NCBI GenBank assembly: GCA_039090855.1
Contig: CM076990.1
Span: forward strand, 203,117,232 to 203,181,231
Source: Macrothele yani
Taxonomy: Eukaryota > Arthropoda > Arachnida > Araneae > Macrothelidae
Direction of reading: 5' to 3'
Length of the DNA: 64,000 nucleotides
How positions within the stretch are numbered: position 1 is the first letter of the stretch; each line of letters begins with the position of its first letter. The notes beneath the pieces are model-generated. The model made no database searches and was not told where the DNA came from. It saw only the letters and a list, made by a program, of their open reading frames with translations. Made by a program: the position numbers and the translations under genes. Positions 11,151 to 22,595 of this stretch are shown in pieces.

Positions 11151-12048
11151 GCTATCATTGTCTGCTGTTGAACAATCGGTAATGGACATTTCTCCATTTC
11201 TAGTGAGACGATAAATATATTTGAACTTCTAAGAATTTTCTATTTGATCAGCAAATAAGAAAACTGCAAAACGCTGTTGAGGAAATTCTCAGAGATAAGA
11301 TAACAATGCTGTTTATGGAGGACATGGTGAAAAAAAAAGCTTTTTCCATTTCGGGAAGTCAGTACAAGGTAATTTAACCGTAGTCTGTACTTCACAGAAG
11401 ATCGTCGTTTCTAATTGATTCATCCTTTCCACTTTCATTACTGTGTTTTCTGTGAAACCAAATTATTACGAAGGGAAGTTTCTACCAAAAACATTTTTCG
11501 CGTTTTTCAACGCACTTTTCCGCCTTCTGATTTGAGAGGAACCTGGTGATGTTATCTGGCAATCAGACCTCATTGCGTTAAACAACAGAACAATACAAAA
11601 GAGAATCCAATCCATTTAATTTTTCCCGTTTAGTAATTTTATTCTTTCTTCTATTGATTTGTTTTCAGCATTTGTGAGTTCCTTCCTAACCTTTCATTAT
11701 CTTTGCAGGTACATCCATTATAAAAATTACGTGTGGACATTTATAAAGATTCTTTTGTTTGTGTTTCGAAAAACTCGCAAAGCACGATTTCATATCATGT
11801 CTGGAAAGCAGCGCAGTGAGGCCTTACATAATGGAATAGCTGCGTTTATCAAAACTTGAGCCCCAAACAAATTAATGGGGAGACGAGTTTTCCATTAAAA
11901 ATAATGGACAACGTAAGGTGAAGATAATAGCTCTTGCAGCTGTTATTTCACACTTTTATTTTATTTCAGTTGTGTTATTTCAGTTGTGTTATTTTCAGGG
12001 ACATAAATATGTGTTGGTATACCGTTAAACGCACAAAGATCGTATTCC
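11148..12048. other. Spacer without recognisable genes
   Basis: No family signature is visible. The open frame at 11659-11859 is short, AT-rich and unrecognised. TTATTTCAGTTGTG is duplicated in tandem at about 11963-11995. Confidence 0.4.
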
Positions 12049-12590
12049 TTTAGAATATTCCAAGCAAACAGAATATAAATTCTGAATTTGCTTGTACCAC
12101 ATACTGAACATCCATGTAACACCTCTCAGAAAACATGAAAATTTCATCACCCTGGAGCGGAAATCGAATCCGCATTTCCCGATTTTCGTTTGAGTATGCT
12201 AACCGTTATACACTCGAACGGAAATCGGGAGATGTGGGTTCGATTCCCGCTCCAGGGCGATGAAATTTTCAAGTTTTCGGAGAGGTGTTACATTCTTTTA
12301 GATTGAATGTTTAACGACCACCGTGAGCAACTCAATGGGCTATAAGCAGTCGCCCGTTCCTAATTTAGGGTCACTAGTTCCAGGGAAGGGAGAGAGCCAG
12401 TACCGTAAGACAAACACAACATCCATGCTTCACCGGGATTCGCAGCCGGACCCCCTTTCGGACGAATGATCAGAGGCCATCGCTTAGACCACTGCGCCAC
12501 AGGGGAAGTGTTACATGGATGACCAGTAAGTGTCACAGCAATTTCAGAATTTCTATTCTGTTTGCTTTGAATATTCTATCGATTTCCGAT
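12049..12590. repeat. Palindromic SINE-C element (two tRNA-like heads head to head)
   Basis: Two copies of one sequence meet in inverted orientation near 12205. Each arm holds an A-box-like GGTTAGCATACTC (left copy on the minus strand), a B-box-like GGTTCGATTCCCGC, then GATGAAATTTTCAAG and GAGAGGTGTTACATGG. Outer arms continue into sequence matching the 115-bp satellite: the left arm at 12115-12049 is inverted, and the right arm resumes at 12515 after a SINE-A insertion. The tRNA-like head is shared with copies at 39225-39830. It could form a long cruciform or hairpin. Confidence 0.75.
12294..12507 (-). repeat. SINE-A copy inserted in the palindrome
   Basis: Minus-strand SINE-A with B box GGGATTCGCAGCCGG-like (decayed) and the full body, ending at GTTTAACGACCACC. 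It is flanked by GTGTTACAT at 12285-12293 and 12508-12516, an exact 9-bp duplication. It therefore entered the right arm of the older palindromic element. Confidence 0.88.
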
Positions 12591-14010
12591 GTATTATGAG
12601 GAATATTTCTTCCTTCATTGATTTCTCTGTGGATGACCAGTAAGTGGTACAAGCAAATTAAGAATTTATATTCTGTTTGCTTTGAACATTCTATCGATTT
12701 CCCATGTATTATGAGGAATATTTCTTCCGTCATTTATTTATCTGTGCATGACCAGTAAGTGGTACAAGCAAATTCAGAGTTTATATTCTGTTTGCTTTGA
12801 ATATTCTATCGATTTCTCATGTATTATGAGGAATGTTTCTTCCTTCATTGATTTATCTGTGCATGACCAGTAAGTGGTACAAGCAAATTCAGAGTTTATA
12901 TTCTGTTTGCTTTGAATATTCTATCGATTTCTCATGTATTATGAGGAATGTTTCTTCCTTCATTGATTTATCTGTGCATGACCAGTAAGTGGTACAAGCA
13001 AATTCAGAGTTTATATTCTGTTTGCTTTGAATATTCTATCGATTTCTCATGTATTATGAGGAATGTTTCTTCCTTCATTGATTTATCTGTGCATGACCAG
13101 TAAGTGGTACAAGCAAATTCAGAGTTTATATTCTGTTTGCTTTGAATATTCTATCGATTTCTCATGTATTATGAGGAATGTTTCTTCCTTCATTGATTTA
13201 TCTGTGCATGACCAGTAAGTGGTACAAGCAAATTCAGAGTTTATATTCTGTTTGCTTTGAATATTCTATCGATTTCTCATGTATTATGAGGAATGTTTCT
13301 TCCTTCATTGATTTATCTGTGCATGACCAGTAAGTGGTACAAGCAAATTCAGAGTTTATATTCTGTTTGCTTTGAATATTCTATCGATTTCTCATGTATT
13401 ATGAGGAATGTTTCTTCCTTCATTGATTTATCTGTGCATGACCAGTAAGTGGTACAAGCAAATTCAGAGTTTATATTCTGTTTGCTTTGAATATTCTATC
13501 GATTTCTCATGTATTATGAGGAATGTTTCTTCCTTCATTTATTTATCTGTGCATGACCAGTAAGTGGTACAAGCAAATTCAGAGTTTATATTCTGTTTGC
13601 TTTGAATATTCTATCGATTTCTCATGTATTATGAGGAATGTTTCTTCCTTCATTGATTTATCTGTGCATGACCAGTAAGTGGTACAAGCAAATTCAGAGT
13701 TTATATTCTGTTTGCTTTGAATATTCTATCGATTTCTCATGTATTATGAGGAATGTTTCTTCCTTCATTTATTTATCTGTGCATGACCAGTAAGTGGTAC
13801 AAGCAAATTCAGAGTTTATATTCTGTTTGCTTTGAATATTCTATCGATTTCTCATGTATTATGAGGAATATTTCTTCCTTCATTTATTTATCTGTGCATG
13901 ACCAGTAAGTGGTACAAGCAAATTCAGAGTTTATATTCTGTTTGCTTTGAATATTCTATCGATTTCTCATGTATTATGGGGGATATTTCTTCCTTCATTG
14001 ATTTCCCTGT
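12517..14010 (+). repeat. Tandem satellite, 13 units of 115 bp
   Basis: The landmark GATGACCAGTAAGTGG recurs with unit starts at 12517, 12631, 12746, 12861, 12976, 13091, 13206, 13321, 13436, 13551, 13666, 13781 and 13896. Spacing is 114-115 bp. Units from 12746 on are almost identical; the first two and the last are more divergent, as expected at array edges. There are no spacers, so it is not CRISPR-like. The first unit is the direct continuation of the SINE-C palindrome. Confidence 0.95.
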
Positions 14011-14052
14011 CGCATGCCTTTGTTGAATATGCACCTATCGAATGTCATTATA

Positions 14053-15218
14053 CACCGAAGAGACAAAACGTTATGACTAGCGCGTCTTTATGCAAATGGC
14101 AACAACTTCAGGTAAACGACAGGCGTGTGAAGGTCATGAAACGGTATAAGTAACACCTGATACTGAGCTCAGTTAATCAGTGTTGTTCTTGTTTTTCAGA
14201 TGGGAAAGGCAGCAAGTTTGACAAAGGGCAAAATGTAATGGACATACGACTGGGTGAGAGCATTTCCGAGACGGCAAGGCTTGAGGGGGCTCACGGTCAG
14301 CTGTGGATAGAACCCTTAAAAAGTGGTCCCAGGTGAGAACAACCACGAACTGCCGGTAAGACTCCTCGATGTTAGAAATGAGCGAAGTCTATCCAGCATA
14401 GTATGAGCCAACAGAAGGGATACTGTGTTGCAATTCGCCGGTAATTTGAATGCTGGTGACGGGAGTAATGTGTCACAACAGACAATACATAGAACCCTAT
14501 TGAAAATGGGACTGTGGCCCCTGCGAGTTCCCATGCTAACCTCCGCTTACCGTTGAAAGCGCCCACAACGGGCACGTGAGCACCAAAACTGGACGTTCAG
14601 TGATTGGAAGAAGGTCTTCTGGTATGATGAGTCTCATTTCCTGTTGCCCCATGTGGACGGCCGGGTACGTGTGCGTCGTTTACCTGGGGAAGTGTTGGCG
14701 CCAGGATTCAGAGTTGGACGAAAACACACCGGTGGAGGAAGTGTAATGCTTTGGCCAATATTTCGCTGGGAAAGCCTGGATCCAGTCATTCATGTGCAGA
14801 GAACTACGACCACTTACCTTAATATCATTACAGACCAGGTACATCCTTTCATAGCAATTATATTCTTCTCTAATAATGCCTTCTTTCATCAGGGTAATGC
14901 GCCTTGCCACACTTCTCGGATTGTTTGATAATGGTTCGCGAAACATGAAGACTTCCAAGTACAGCCCTGGCCTTCAAATTCTCCTAATCAAGCATCTGTT
15001 GTTTGTGTTGGAACATCAAACCCGATCTGAGGGTGCTCAACCACGCAACTTACAAGAGTTAAAGGATCTGCTGGAAACTTGTTGGTACCAGGTACACCAA
15101 GACACCTTTACAATTTTTTTGTGTCAATTCTTCGTCTGATAACAGCTGTTTTGGCCGCATCGGCGGGGGGGGCAACATCATATTAGGAAGGTGATCATAA
15201 TGTTTTGGATCTTCGAAG
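14053..15218 (+). pseudogene. Tc1-like transposon, full length, broken transposase
   Basis: Bounded by TA at 14051-14052 and 15219-15220. Inverted ends CACCGAAGAGACAAAACG and a match ending at TTTTGGATCTTCGAAG. The transposase is readable in pieces: an N-terminal part at 14205-14530 with stops, then a longer frame at 14644-14928. The first Asp is in FWYDESHFLLPHVDG (14618-14665), and there is GGSVMLW. The second-Asp motif reads HQGNAPCH, that is Asp to Gly. The third acidic region (PWPSNSPN...) is frameshifted and lacks Glu. Not functional. Confidence 0.87.
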
Positions 15219-15299
15219 TACGTGCATAGATGAGTGACCGCCATTACAATGTCTGGCTTAAATATAATAAAGCTTGTGTTATAACATGAAAATAAGGAA

Positions 15300-16380
15300 T
15301 ACAGGAATTCAACGTGGGATTTTCTTGCTGCAATAGCTGTTTTATTGTGTTGCGGAAAAATGAAGAAATTGGAAAAGGATTAAGGTACTTTTTTTACCAG
15401 TGGTCGAAGTGACACAAAACAACAGCTGGGAAGGTATTTTGGTATTAGTCGAGAATAGAACTGGAGAATGTCACACAAAAAAGCGAAGTGTTCAGAGTAA
15501 CGACCCCGTCCCCCAAGCAATCTACACACCAGCATTTTTGTCGATAACCTTTGTGGTTTTTTTTAATAACACAACCATATTTGCTCAAGCACTCGGGGTA
15601 ACCTAACAAGCAATCTCTATTTGCCTACAAAAGCTGGGGGAAAATTTAAAAGGCGGGCCGTTGGGTTCCTCACGTGCTTTCTCCTGATAACAAAGAGCGA
15701 CGCTACGACACAGCTGCTTCCATATTGTCCAGGTTGAACCGGAAGGATATTTTGTACAGAATAGTGATTGGCGATGAAAAGTTGGTGTTGTACGACAATT
15801 CCAAAAGGCGAAAATCGTGGGTCAACCCTGGTGAAACATTGATTGCGAAACCCAATATTCATGGCAACAAACTCTTATTGTGCATTTGGTGGGACATGAA
15901 GGGTGTATTGTCTTATGAGTTGCTTAAACCAAGTGAAATCGTCAATGCTGAACGTTATCAACGGCAACTTCATCGTTTGAGGGACGCAATGGAGCACAAA
16001 CGACCGTTTACCGGCAATGGAACTCGGCAAGTGATACTGCTGCAGGACAACGCAAGGCCTCACACGGCGGAAACCACCAAGGACACCCTAACTGCGTTCA
16101 ATTGGGAAGTTCTACCGCACCTGGCGTATTCTCCAGACGTAGCCACATCGTATTACCATTTGTTTCTGTCCCTCTAACACCACTTAGTGGATTCGAACTT
16201 CAAAACACCCGACGATGTCGCTCAATGCATTGCCGATTTCATCGACTCCAAACCGCCGTGCTTTTACCAAGATGCGATTCGCCAGCTAACCAGTTGTTTG
16301 CAGAAGTGTATAGATGCCGGCAGAGATTATTTTGCATGTTAAAATGTAAGTTAATCATTACAAAATAAACACTGACTTTG
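15300..16380 (+). pseudogene. mariner transposase pseudogene with long open catalytic part
   Basis: The frame at 15674-16177 (167 codons) covers most of a mariner catalytic domain: IGDEKLVLYDN (first Asp), LLQDNARPHTA (second Asp), then SPDVATSYYHLF. In mariners the last motif carries the third Asp, 34 residues after the second. Here that position is Tyr, so the enzyme would be inactive even if expressed. A TAA at 16175-16177 is in frame and homology continues after it (HHLVDSNFKTPDDVAQCI to about 16338), so it is a premature stop. Upstream, 15590-15673, the linker WVPHVLS is readable. The N-terminal half is decayed. Confidence 0.88.
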
Positions 16381-16404
16381 TAGGGAAAAGGCCGCGAATT
16401 AATT

Positions 16405-16770
16405 TGTACACCTGCACCACGCGCTGTATCTTATTTCTCCTGGAGTTCCACACCCGGAGAACAAAGAGGGGGTACCCATGATGACGTCCGCTCATCGCAA
16501 ACAATGCATCACATGGGCCAAGGAACTTCGGCAATGCGCCCTCGACAGATGAGAGAAGGTCGTCTGTAGTGATGAGTCCTGTTTCCTGCTGCCCCATGGT
16601 GATGGCCTAGTTCGCATATGGTGTAAAGAGCATGAAGCCCTATCACCTTCTTGCACAGTTTGGATTTAACACGCGGGTGGAGGTGGTTTTCTGGTCTGGG
16701 GAGCTTTTTCCTCGCAAGCTCTAGGTCTGTTGGTTATCATCCCACATTCACTGAATGGTGAACGACCACC
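16405..16770 (+). pseudogene. Tc1-like transposase fragment
   Basis: A plus-strand fragment of the DNA-binding/catalytic junction: SAHRKQCITWAKELRQC, then VVCSDESCFLLPHGDGLVRI with the first Asp, then GGGFLVWGAFSS. Stops lie after CALDR and CTVWI. Both ends are truncated; it lies directly after the mariner copy. Confidence 0.75.
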
Positions 16771-16956
16771 ATCTCCATCATAGGCGTAGCGTAGCGTCAA
16801 GGTTAGTGCCCCCTCAACTTAAAAATTGTAAAAAATAATAACTAATCGTTTGCCTTTTAAATGTTATAAAGTGTGACATACAGCCAAGGGAACAACGATA
16901 CGTAATAGCGAACATTGTTGTAACTGCTTTCCAGCAGTGATTCCATACACAATAGC

Positions 16957-16992
16957 ATGCAGTCATCTGATGATGGTATCAGATGACTGCAT
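16957..16992. repeat. Perfect 14-bp hairpin
   Basis: ATGCAGTCATCTGA (16957-16970) and its exact reverse complement (16979-16992), separated by 8 bases. No associated gene. Confidence 0.85.
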
Positions 16993-17054
16993 GAGGTGCT
17001 TTGAAAGGCATGTTTTTTTTTCATCCTCATTAGGGTGAAACAACCAAGCCTGGT

Positions 17055-17335
17055 AAAAAAATGTGCAACATTATTAACTTGACTTTTTATGTAAACCTTA
17101 TGAACATGAGTTCGTACGATTAAAATTGGGTAAAAAGGCCTAAGGTAAGACCCAGGGACCTAAAATTGATTCTTTTGACTGAAAAATGTGCAACATTATT
17201 AATTTTACTTTTTATGTGAACTCTATGAACATGAGTACTGAACATGACTTTTATGTAAATCTTATGGACATGATTAAAATTTTCTAAAAAGTCCTAAGCC
17301 GAGGCCTAGGGACTTAAAATTAATTATTTTTGTCT
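17055..17335. repeat. Two diverged tandem copies of an AT-rich repeat
   Basis: GTGCAACATTATTAA, CTTTTTATGT, CTATGAACATGAGT or CTTATGAACATGAGT, AAAGGCCTAAG or AAGTCCTAAG and CCTAGGGAC or CCCAGGGAC recur in order at 17060-17185 and 17186-17335. Confidence 0.65.
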
Positions 17336-17469
17336 TAAAACTAAATCTTTGTGTTCTCTGTGACACGGAGAAATCAAAAGTACAATTTGACTGTGATCCT
17401 CTAACGTTTTGGTGGTCTGTCTGCCGAACTTGCACCATGCTTCAACAGATCCTGTAATGAAATCCAAAG

Positions 17470-17705
17470 TTTTCGATAAACTGACCCTTCGGTGAAATGA
17501 CCTTTCGATGAAATGAACTTTTAGGTAAAGAGACTTTCGGTGAAAGGAGCTTTTCGATTTAGTGACCCTTTGGTGAAATGTATCTTTCAATCAAGTGATC
17601 CTTCGGTGAAATGAACGTTTCGATTAAGTGAGCTTTCGGTGAAACAATCTTTTCGGTGAAGTGATTTTCGGTCAAGTGATCCTTCGGTGAAGTAAACGTC
17701 GGACA
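17470..17705. repeat. Degenerate minisatellite of TTTCGGTGAAATGA type
   Basis: About 14 repeats of a 15-18-bp unit, variants of CTTTCGGTGAAATGA alternating with CGTTTCGATTAAGTGA. The two unit types alternate loosely. The open frame on the minus strand (17590-17324) is a by-product of the repeat. Confidence 0.85.
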
Positions 17706-18932
17706 AATGAATCAGACCCTGCAGAATCTGTTCCTGGGCATTTCCGAGCCGTGATTAAATAGAAAGGTGAACCAACACGGTATTAGGTAGGTGTTTTTAA
17801 TGCAAGGCAAACTCAGTGTACATATTGCACGAATATACAATATATTGTACCCGCGCAACGTAGGGTGGTAACACAGTAACAAGTACTTTACTGTATACAA
17901 CACTTTCAGGATTTAAAATGCAAATCGCACAAGTCTTTTTCCTTGAAATCAACTTCTTCTTTGACAGAATGAGGTGAAAATTTCGCTTATTTGTCCCAAT
18001 GTCTGGCTCTTCTTGCTATGGGTGCTAATAACAGCTGCAATTTTCAGAGATGCAGTGAAATTTGTTAAAATTTAAAAAATCTGAGACTCGATCTTTCGTT
18101 AAGCATTTTTATTACGGACACTGACCTCGCTTGGACAATGACCTCATACATTGGCAACAGCACTGACATGAGGAATTTCGCACACCCAGTCATTAGCATT
18201 ATTCTTTTAGTTATTTCACTGGAAGAAAAAGAGAAAGAGAGCGAGAGAGAACTGATTGATGTCTTAAGCTCAGCTAAAAGCCTCACTGGCACGCGAAGAT
18301 CGTGTTTCACTCAAACTTAAAACTTTCAGTTTTGCTCCTCGAACAATGGAATCATACGAACATGAGGTAACAAGGAAACGCCCTATGAGAATTCTTGTTC
18401 TTTCCTTTTCTCCTGTTATTGATCTTAATAAAACAACTCTTTTTCTATTACGGAAAGATATGAGCTTTTGAATCTTAATTAGAATATGTTATAGTAAAGG
18501 TCTGGTCAAGCTATAGTTATATCACCCTTTTGTTTCTGACATAGGCATAGAGTCGGGGTTGGGGTCACATCTTCCAAAATTTAAAAATCAAAATGCAGGG
18601 GAAAGTCTAAGGTGGGGCAATAAATGCGTGGAAAGTTTAATGGAGCAGCTACGAAGTTCAAAGAGGAAGCACCTAGAACTTTATTTGCACATTGTCACGG
18701 GCGTCTAGATATCCCTACACCTAAGCCTATCCATCTTTTGAGCAAACATTAGTTATACAGGGTAGGGATCATAGGAGAAATTAGGACTGTCAGTACGGGT
18801 GTGAACAGCTTTTCTTTCAGTTTTGTTTTACTTTACATCGCATGCTGTTCCGTTATTCCATTGCCAGACAACTTTTTAAATCATTTTTTAAGAAGGCGAT
18901 ATAAAAAAATGTAAATGATATTTAAATAAATA
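17706..18932. other. Spacer without recognisable genes
   Basis: No transposase, RT or host protein signature in either strand. There is an AGAGAGCGAGAGAG purine run near 18230-18250. Confidence 0.4.
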
Positions 18933-19814
18933 CAAAGGGCATCCTGAAAATAATGCTTCGTCCCTCATAAGAGTTTTATTTGTAGCAGCAAAAATTTGAA
19001 AATTGGTGGCAAAATACTTGCACATATTATCAATAATGCTAGCCTATTCAAAGTATTGTCCATCACTTTCCATACATTTCTGCCATCTTAGAATCCATTG
19101 GTAAAATCCATTTTGGAAAGATTCCTGAGGCTGTCGTTTCACCCATGAGTTCACAGCCAGTTTAACATCTGTCACATTGTCGAAACGTTCCCCATGAAGG
19201 GTATTTTTCAAAGACACAAACAGTAAGAAGTCTGAGGGAGCCAAATCAGGACTGTAGGGGCGTCCACCCCATTTTGGCAATAGTCTGTGTTGTCTCCATT
19301 GCGACGTTCGTTATCATGGTGTAAAACAACACCATAAAGTGGAATCTCACGTCTTTTTCTTCTGATACCTTCCTTTAACTTCTTCAAAATCTGCACATAG
19401 TGGGCACTGTTTGTTGTTGCAACTCCTGGATGGTGACACGACGATCAGCTGTGATGAGGCCTTTCACTCGTTTCCTGTTGGCATTTATCACTGCAGTTGC
19501 GGGTCTTCCACTCTGTTGCTTGCCCGACACTGAACTTTCTCCCTCTCGAAACCTCTTCATCCATCTTCGGACATTAATGATATCGATTGTGCCAGCTCCA
19601 TACACCTCCAGGTGTCTACTGTGTATTTCTGCAGCCTCTCATCCCTCTTTTTCCAGGAATTCAAGTACGGTTCGCTGCTTTTTTCTGTCATTCATGGTCT
19701 TTATTTCAGGTTCTGATAAAATATTTGTTCCCAAATTGGTAACATATTGTAATACATGTTAGCAAAATTTGAAAAGTTATGAAGGAGGTGGCATTACTTT
19801 CAGGATGTCCTTTG
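18933..19814 (-). pseudogene. mariner deletion derivative with intact ends
   Basis: TA at 18931-18932 and 19815-19816, with inverted ends CAAAGGGCATCCTGAAAATA and a match ending GGATGTCCTTTG. Minus-strand transposase: N-terminal part at 19700-19384 (TIDIINVRRWMKRFREGESS, GRPATAVINANRKRVKGLIT), then a direct jump to the second-Asp region at 19396-19300 (GVVLHHDNERR) and YSPDLAPSDFLLF at 19253. The part with the first Asp is deleted. Total 882 bp against about 1.3 kb for an autonomous mariner. Likely mobilised in trans when active. Confidence 0.87.
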
Positions 19815-20534
19815 TACAATAAATTCATTATGTTTTTTAAACCTAACAAAAATCGAATAGTGCTGTGCGGTAAACCAGCAACGCAGATGAATTTTATCTT
19901 TAATGTGCATTTAGTTTAGACTCTTAGAAAATTCGAGGTGGATTATTTAAGTACCGTATTTTTCGGCGTATAAGACGAGACTTTTTCTTCAGAAGTCCAG
20001 GCTTCGACCTGTTCGCCACATCGACTTATCTATTAATAAATCATTAAAATGTGTTAATGGAAAAAATTGTGCCTGAAATTGGGTCGTGATCTGAGCAACC
20101 GAAACGCAATATTACGTTCGCAAGAGCACGAAATGTAATACAGAGGACATTTCTAGAACGTTTTTGATAAGAAATTACAGAAAATAAAAGAAGTTCAAAG
20201 AATTGAAACTGGCAACAGCGTGCTAGACGAACACGAAAGAAATATCTGCTGCAGTTCAATATTGTCTGCTAAGAAAATGGCGCACAAGCTGTGGATAGGT
20301 TATGTTTTTGTTTTTACGAATAGAAATATTTGTATTCTGTAATTAAAAAGTTTTGTGAAAATTATGGAATTGGCATTTCTAAATGTAAAATAAGCAATAT
20401 TATTAATAATTGAGGTAAAAAACGCCAAGCATTGGGTGGTGATCATTTGGTATTCTTTTTCCTATTAAAAACTTTGTCTTTAACAGAAAAAAGAAAGCCA
20501 AATGAATATTCAAAGAAGGTACGTACTTTTTACC

Positions 20535-22595
20535 GGTAACCGGTAAATTCCCCCACATTCGGTAAATTGCCCCACATTGGAAAACTGCCCCATACGAAAA
20601 TTTCTCCACGGAAATCTCCCCTACATTTTTCAGTCAGGGACCGTGCACAAATTGAATTTTACACAAAATATCGAATGTGGGGAGATTTCCGGGATCACCA
20701 ATTCCATTTTCAAGCACTTCAAATCAAACGACAGCCTTCAAAGTAGCACAAATATGTGGGGCAAATTTCCGGTTTCGGCATTTCGATTTATACTGCAATT
20801 TACAGATGTTTTGCAAGTATTATTATCATGTAGGGGAAATTTCAAGGTTTGGCATTTGGATTTTTAACTCAGTGCATACACTGCGTGCCATTAAAATCGC
20901 AACACCAAGAAGGAAGCATCCAACAGACCTGAAATTTGCATGATGCGTACCGTATGGTAGCGCAAGCATATGAGTAGCAGTATAGCGCAGATGCAAATTA
21001 TTTGCGCCAGTAACGCCACCTAGAAACAGTGTAAGAGGGGAGATTACAGAGCTGGTTTTCCATAGCGGAATTGTGTTTGCTCAAGGATTTTTCTCTCAGA
21101 AGGTCTCAGGATGCCTCATGTAAGAAGACGCTTCCCAGCACGTGTCGGAATTCGATCGCGGCAGAATCGTAGCGCACCGGGACTGTGGATTATCGTGCCG
21201 CAAAACTGGTACTCGCGTTGGGCGAAATCCGACCACTGTGATGCGAATTTGGAATCGATGGGTCCAGGAGGGTACGACGGAGCGATGGGAAGGATCACAA
21301 CGGCCCCGACACACCAACGCCCGAGAGGACAGACATGTTGTGCGCATGGTCCTTAGGAATCCAACCAGCACATCATGGACCCTAGCACACGAATTAGGTT
21401 CTGTGGCACGACTACAAGTATCCGGAGGTACGGTGTGACGTCTTTTGCAGCGGTATGGACTGTTTGCAGGGCGCCCATTGCTGCGCCTACCTTTAACTCT
21501 ACAGCACAGGCGTCTGAGGCACCAATGGTGCGCTGAACGACAAAGATGGACGTGGGAATTGCATGACATCGTATTTTCAGACGAATCCCGCTTTTGCATC
21601 CAGCACCATGATTGCCGTATCCGTGGACACCCGCTCCTGGAGTCTTGCATTTTGCACTATCATACCGGCCCAGAACCTGGAGTAATGGTATGGGGTGCCA
21701 TTGGATATGCATCCCGCACGCGTCTAGTACGCATAGACGGAAATTTGAACAGCCACCGTTACATCTCCGAAGTGTTGGAGCCTGAGGCTGTTTCATATGT
21801 ATAGGGCCACCGGGTGGCCACCTACCAACAAGAAAATGCGCGACCGCACGTCGCAGGCAGCGTCCGACATTTCCATGATGCCCAGCATGTTCCACGCGAT
21901 CACCAGGTCTTTCGCCTATTGAAAACGTCTTGTCCCAGGTCGTGGAGTGAGTAGCCCGGCAACGACCACCGGCAACTACAGCAGATGAACTCTGGCACAG
22001 AACTGAAGCTTCATGGAATGCAATACCCCAAGGTGACATCCAGAGTCTCTTCGACTCTATGCCGATTCGTCTGGCAGCGGTTATTCATGCCCATGGTGGC
22101 TACACTCCGTACTGATTTTTGTACGTTCTATGCATCCGAATTATCTCAAATTTTAATCACTTCATCCTTGTACTATAAGGTATAAATAAAATCAGTTTGG
22201 CTATTTTATCTTTTGTCCTTCTTGGTGCTGCTATTTTAATGGCCAGCAGTGTGCACACTGAGTTAAAAATCCAAATGCCGAACCCGGAAATTCCCCCCAC
22301 ATGATAATAACACTTGCAAAACATCAGTAAATTGCAGTAAAAATCGAAATGCCGAACCCGGAAATTTGCCCCACATATTTGTGCTACTTGTAAAGCTGTC
22401 TCTTGATTTGAAGTGAATGAAAATGGAATTGGTGAAGCCGGAAATCTCCCCCACATTCGATATTTTGTGTAAAATTCGATTTGTGCACGGTCCTTGACTG
22501 AAAAAGGTGGGTGAGATTTCCGCGGGGGAAGTTTCCTAATGTGGGGCAGTTTACCGAATGTGGAGAAATTTTCCGGGGGGGGAATGTAACGGGAT
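20535..22595. repeat. Long inverted repeat (arms about 340 bp) flanking a Tc1
   Basis: 20540-20876 and 22252-22590 are inverted copies. Each arm carries about seven variants of a module ATGTGGGG plus TTTCCGG or its inverse (CCCCACAT), for example near 20551, 20570, 20680, 20755 and 20830. The arms meet at the TA/TG sites bounding the Tc1 at 20879-22251. Either the Tc1 inserted at the centre of a palindromic element, or these are unusually long ends of that element. The open frames at 20577-20867 and 22608-22263 only mirror each other and are not genes. Confidence 0.75.
20879..22251 (+). pseudogene. Tc1-like transposon, full length; transposase in one frame with stops
   Basis: Ends CACTGCGTGCCATTAAAATC and a match closing GGCCAGCAGTG. 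The frame at 21142-21804 gives FDRGRIVAHRDCGLSCRKTG (helix-turn-helix), VSGGTV then TGA at 21436 (probably an old CGA), RPLLRLPLTL, IVFSDESRFCIQHHDCRIR (first Asp) and GVMVWGAIGYAS, then TAG at 21802 (probably old CAG). After it YQQENARPHVAG continues in the same frame; the second catalytic Asp is Glu here. The C-terminus (SIPIRLAAVIHAHGGYTPY-like) is frameshifted. Among the better preserved copies, but inactive. Confidence 0.9.

Noticed and set aside
12517..14010. CRISPR-like array
   Set aside because: Units are contiguous 115-bp tandem repeats with no variable spacers, and the DNA is eukaryotic.
15674..16177. Functional mariner transposase
   Set aside because: The third catalytic Asp is Tyr, the frame ends at an internal stop and the N-terminal half is decayed.
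20577..20867. 96-codon open frame
   Set aside because: It lies in an inverted-repeat arm; the mirror arm at 22263-22608 gives a related frame on the other strand. Explained by non-coding repeat sequence.
21353..22039. 228-codon minus-strand frame, among the longest in the window
   Set aside because: Antisense to the Tc1 transposase at 21142-21804, whose plus-strand translation shows clear family motifs.
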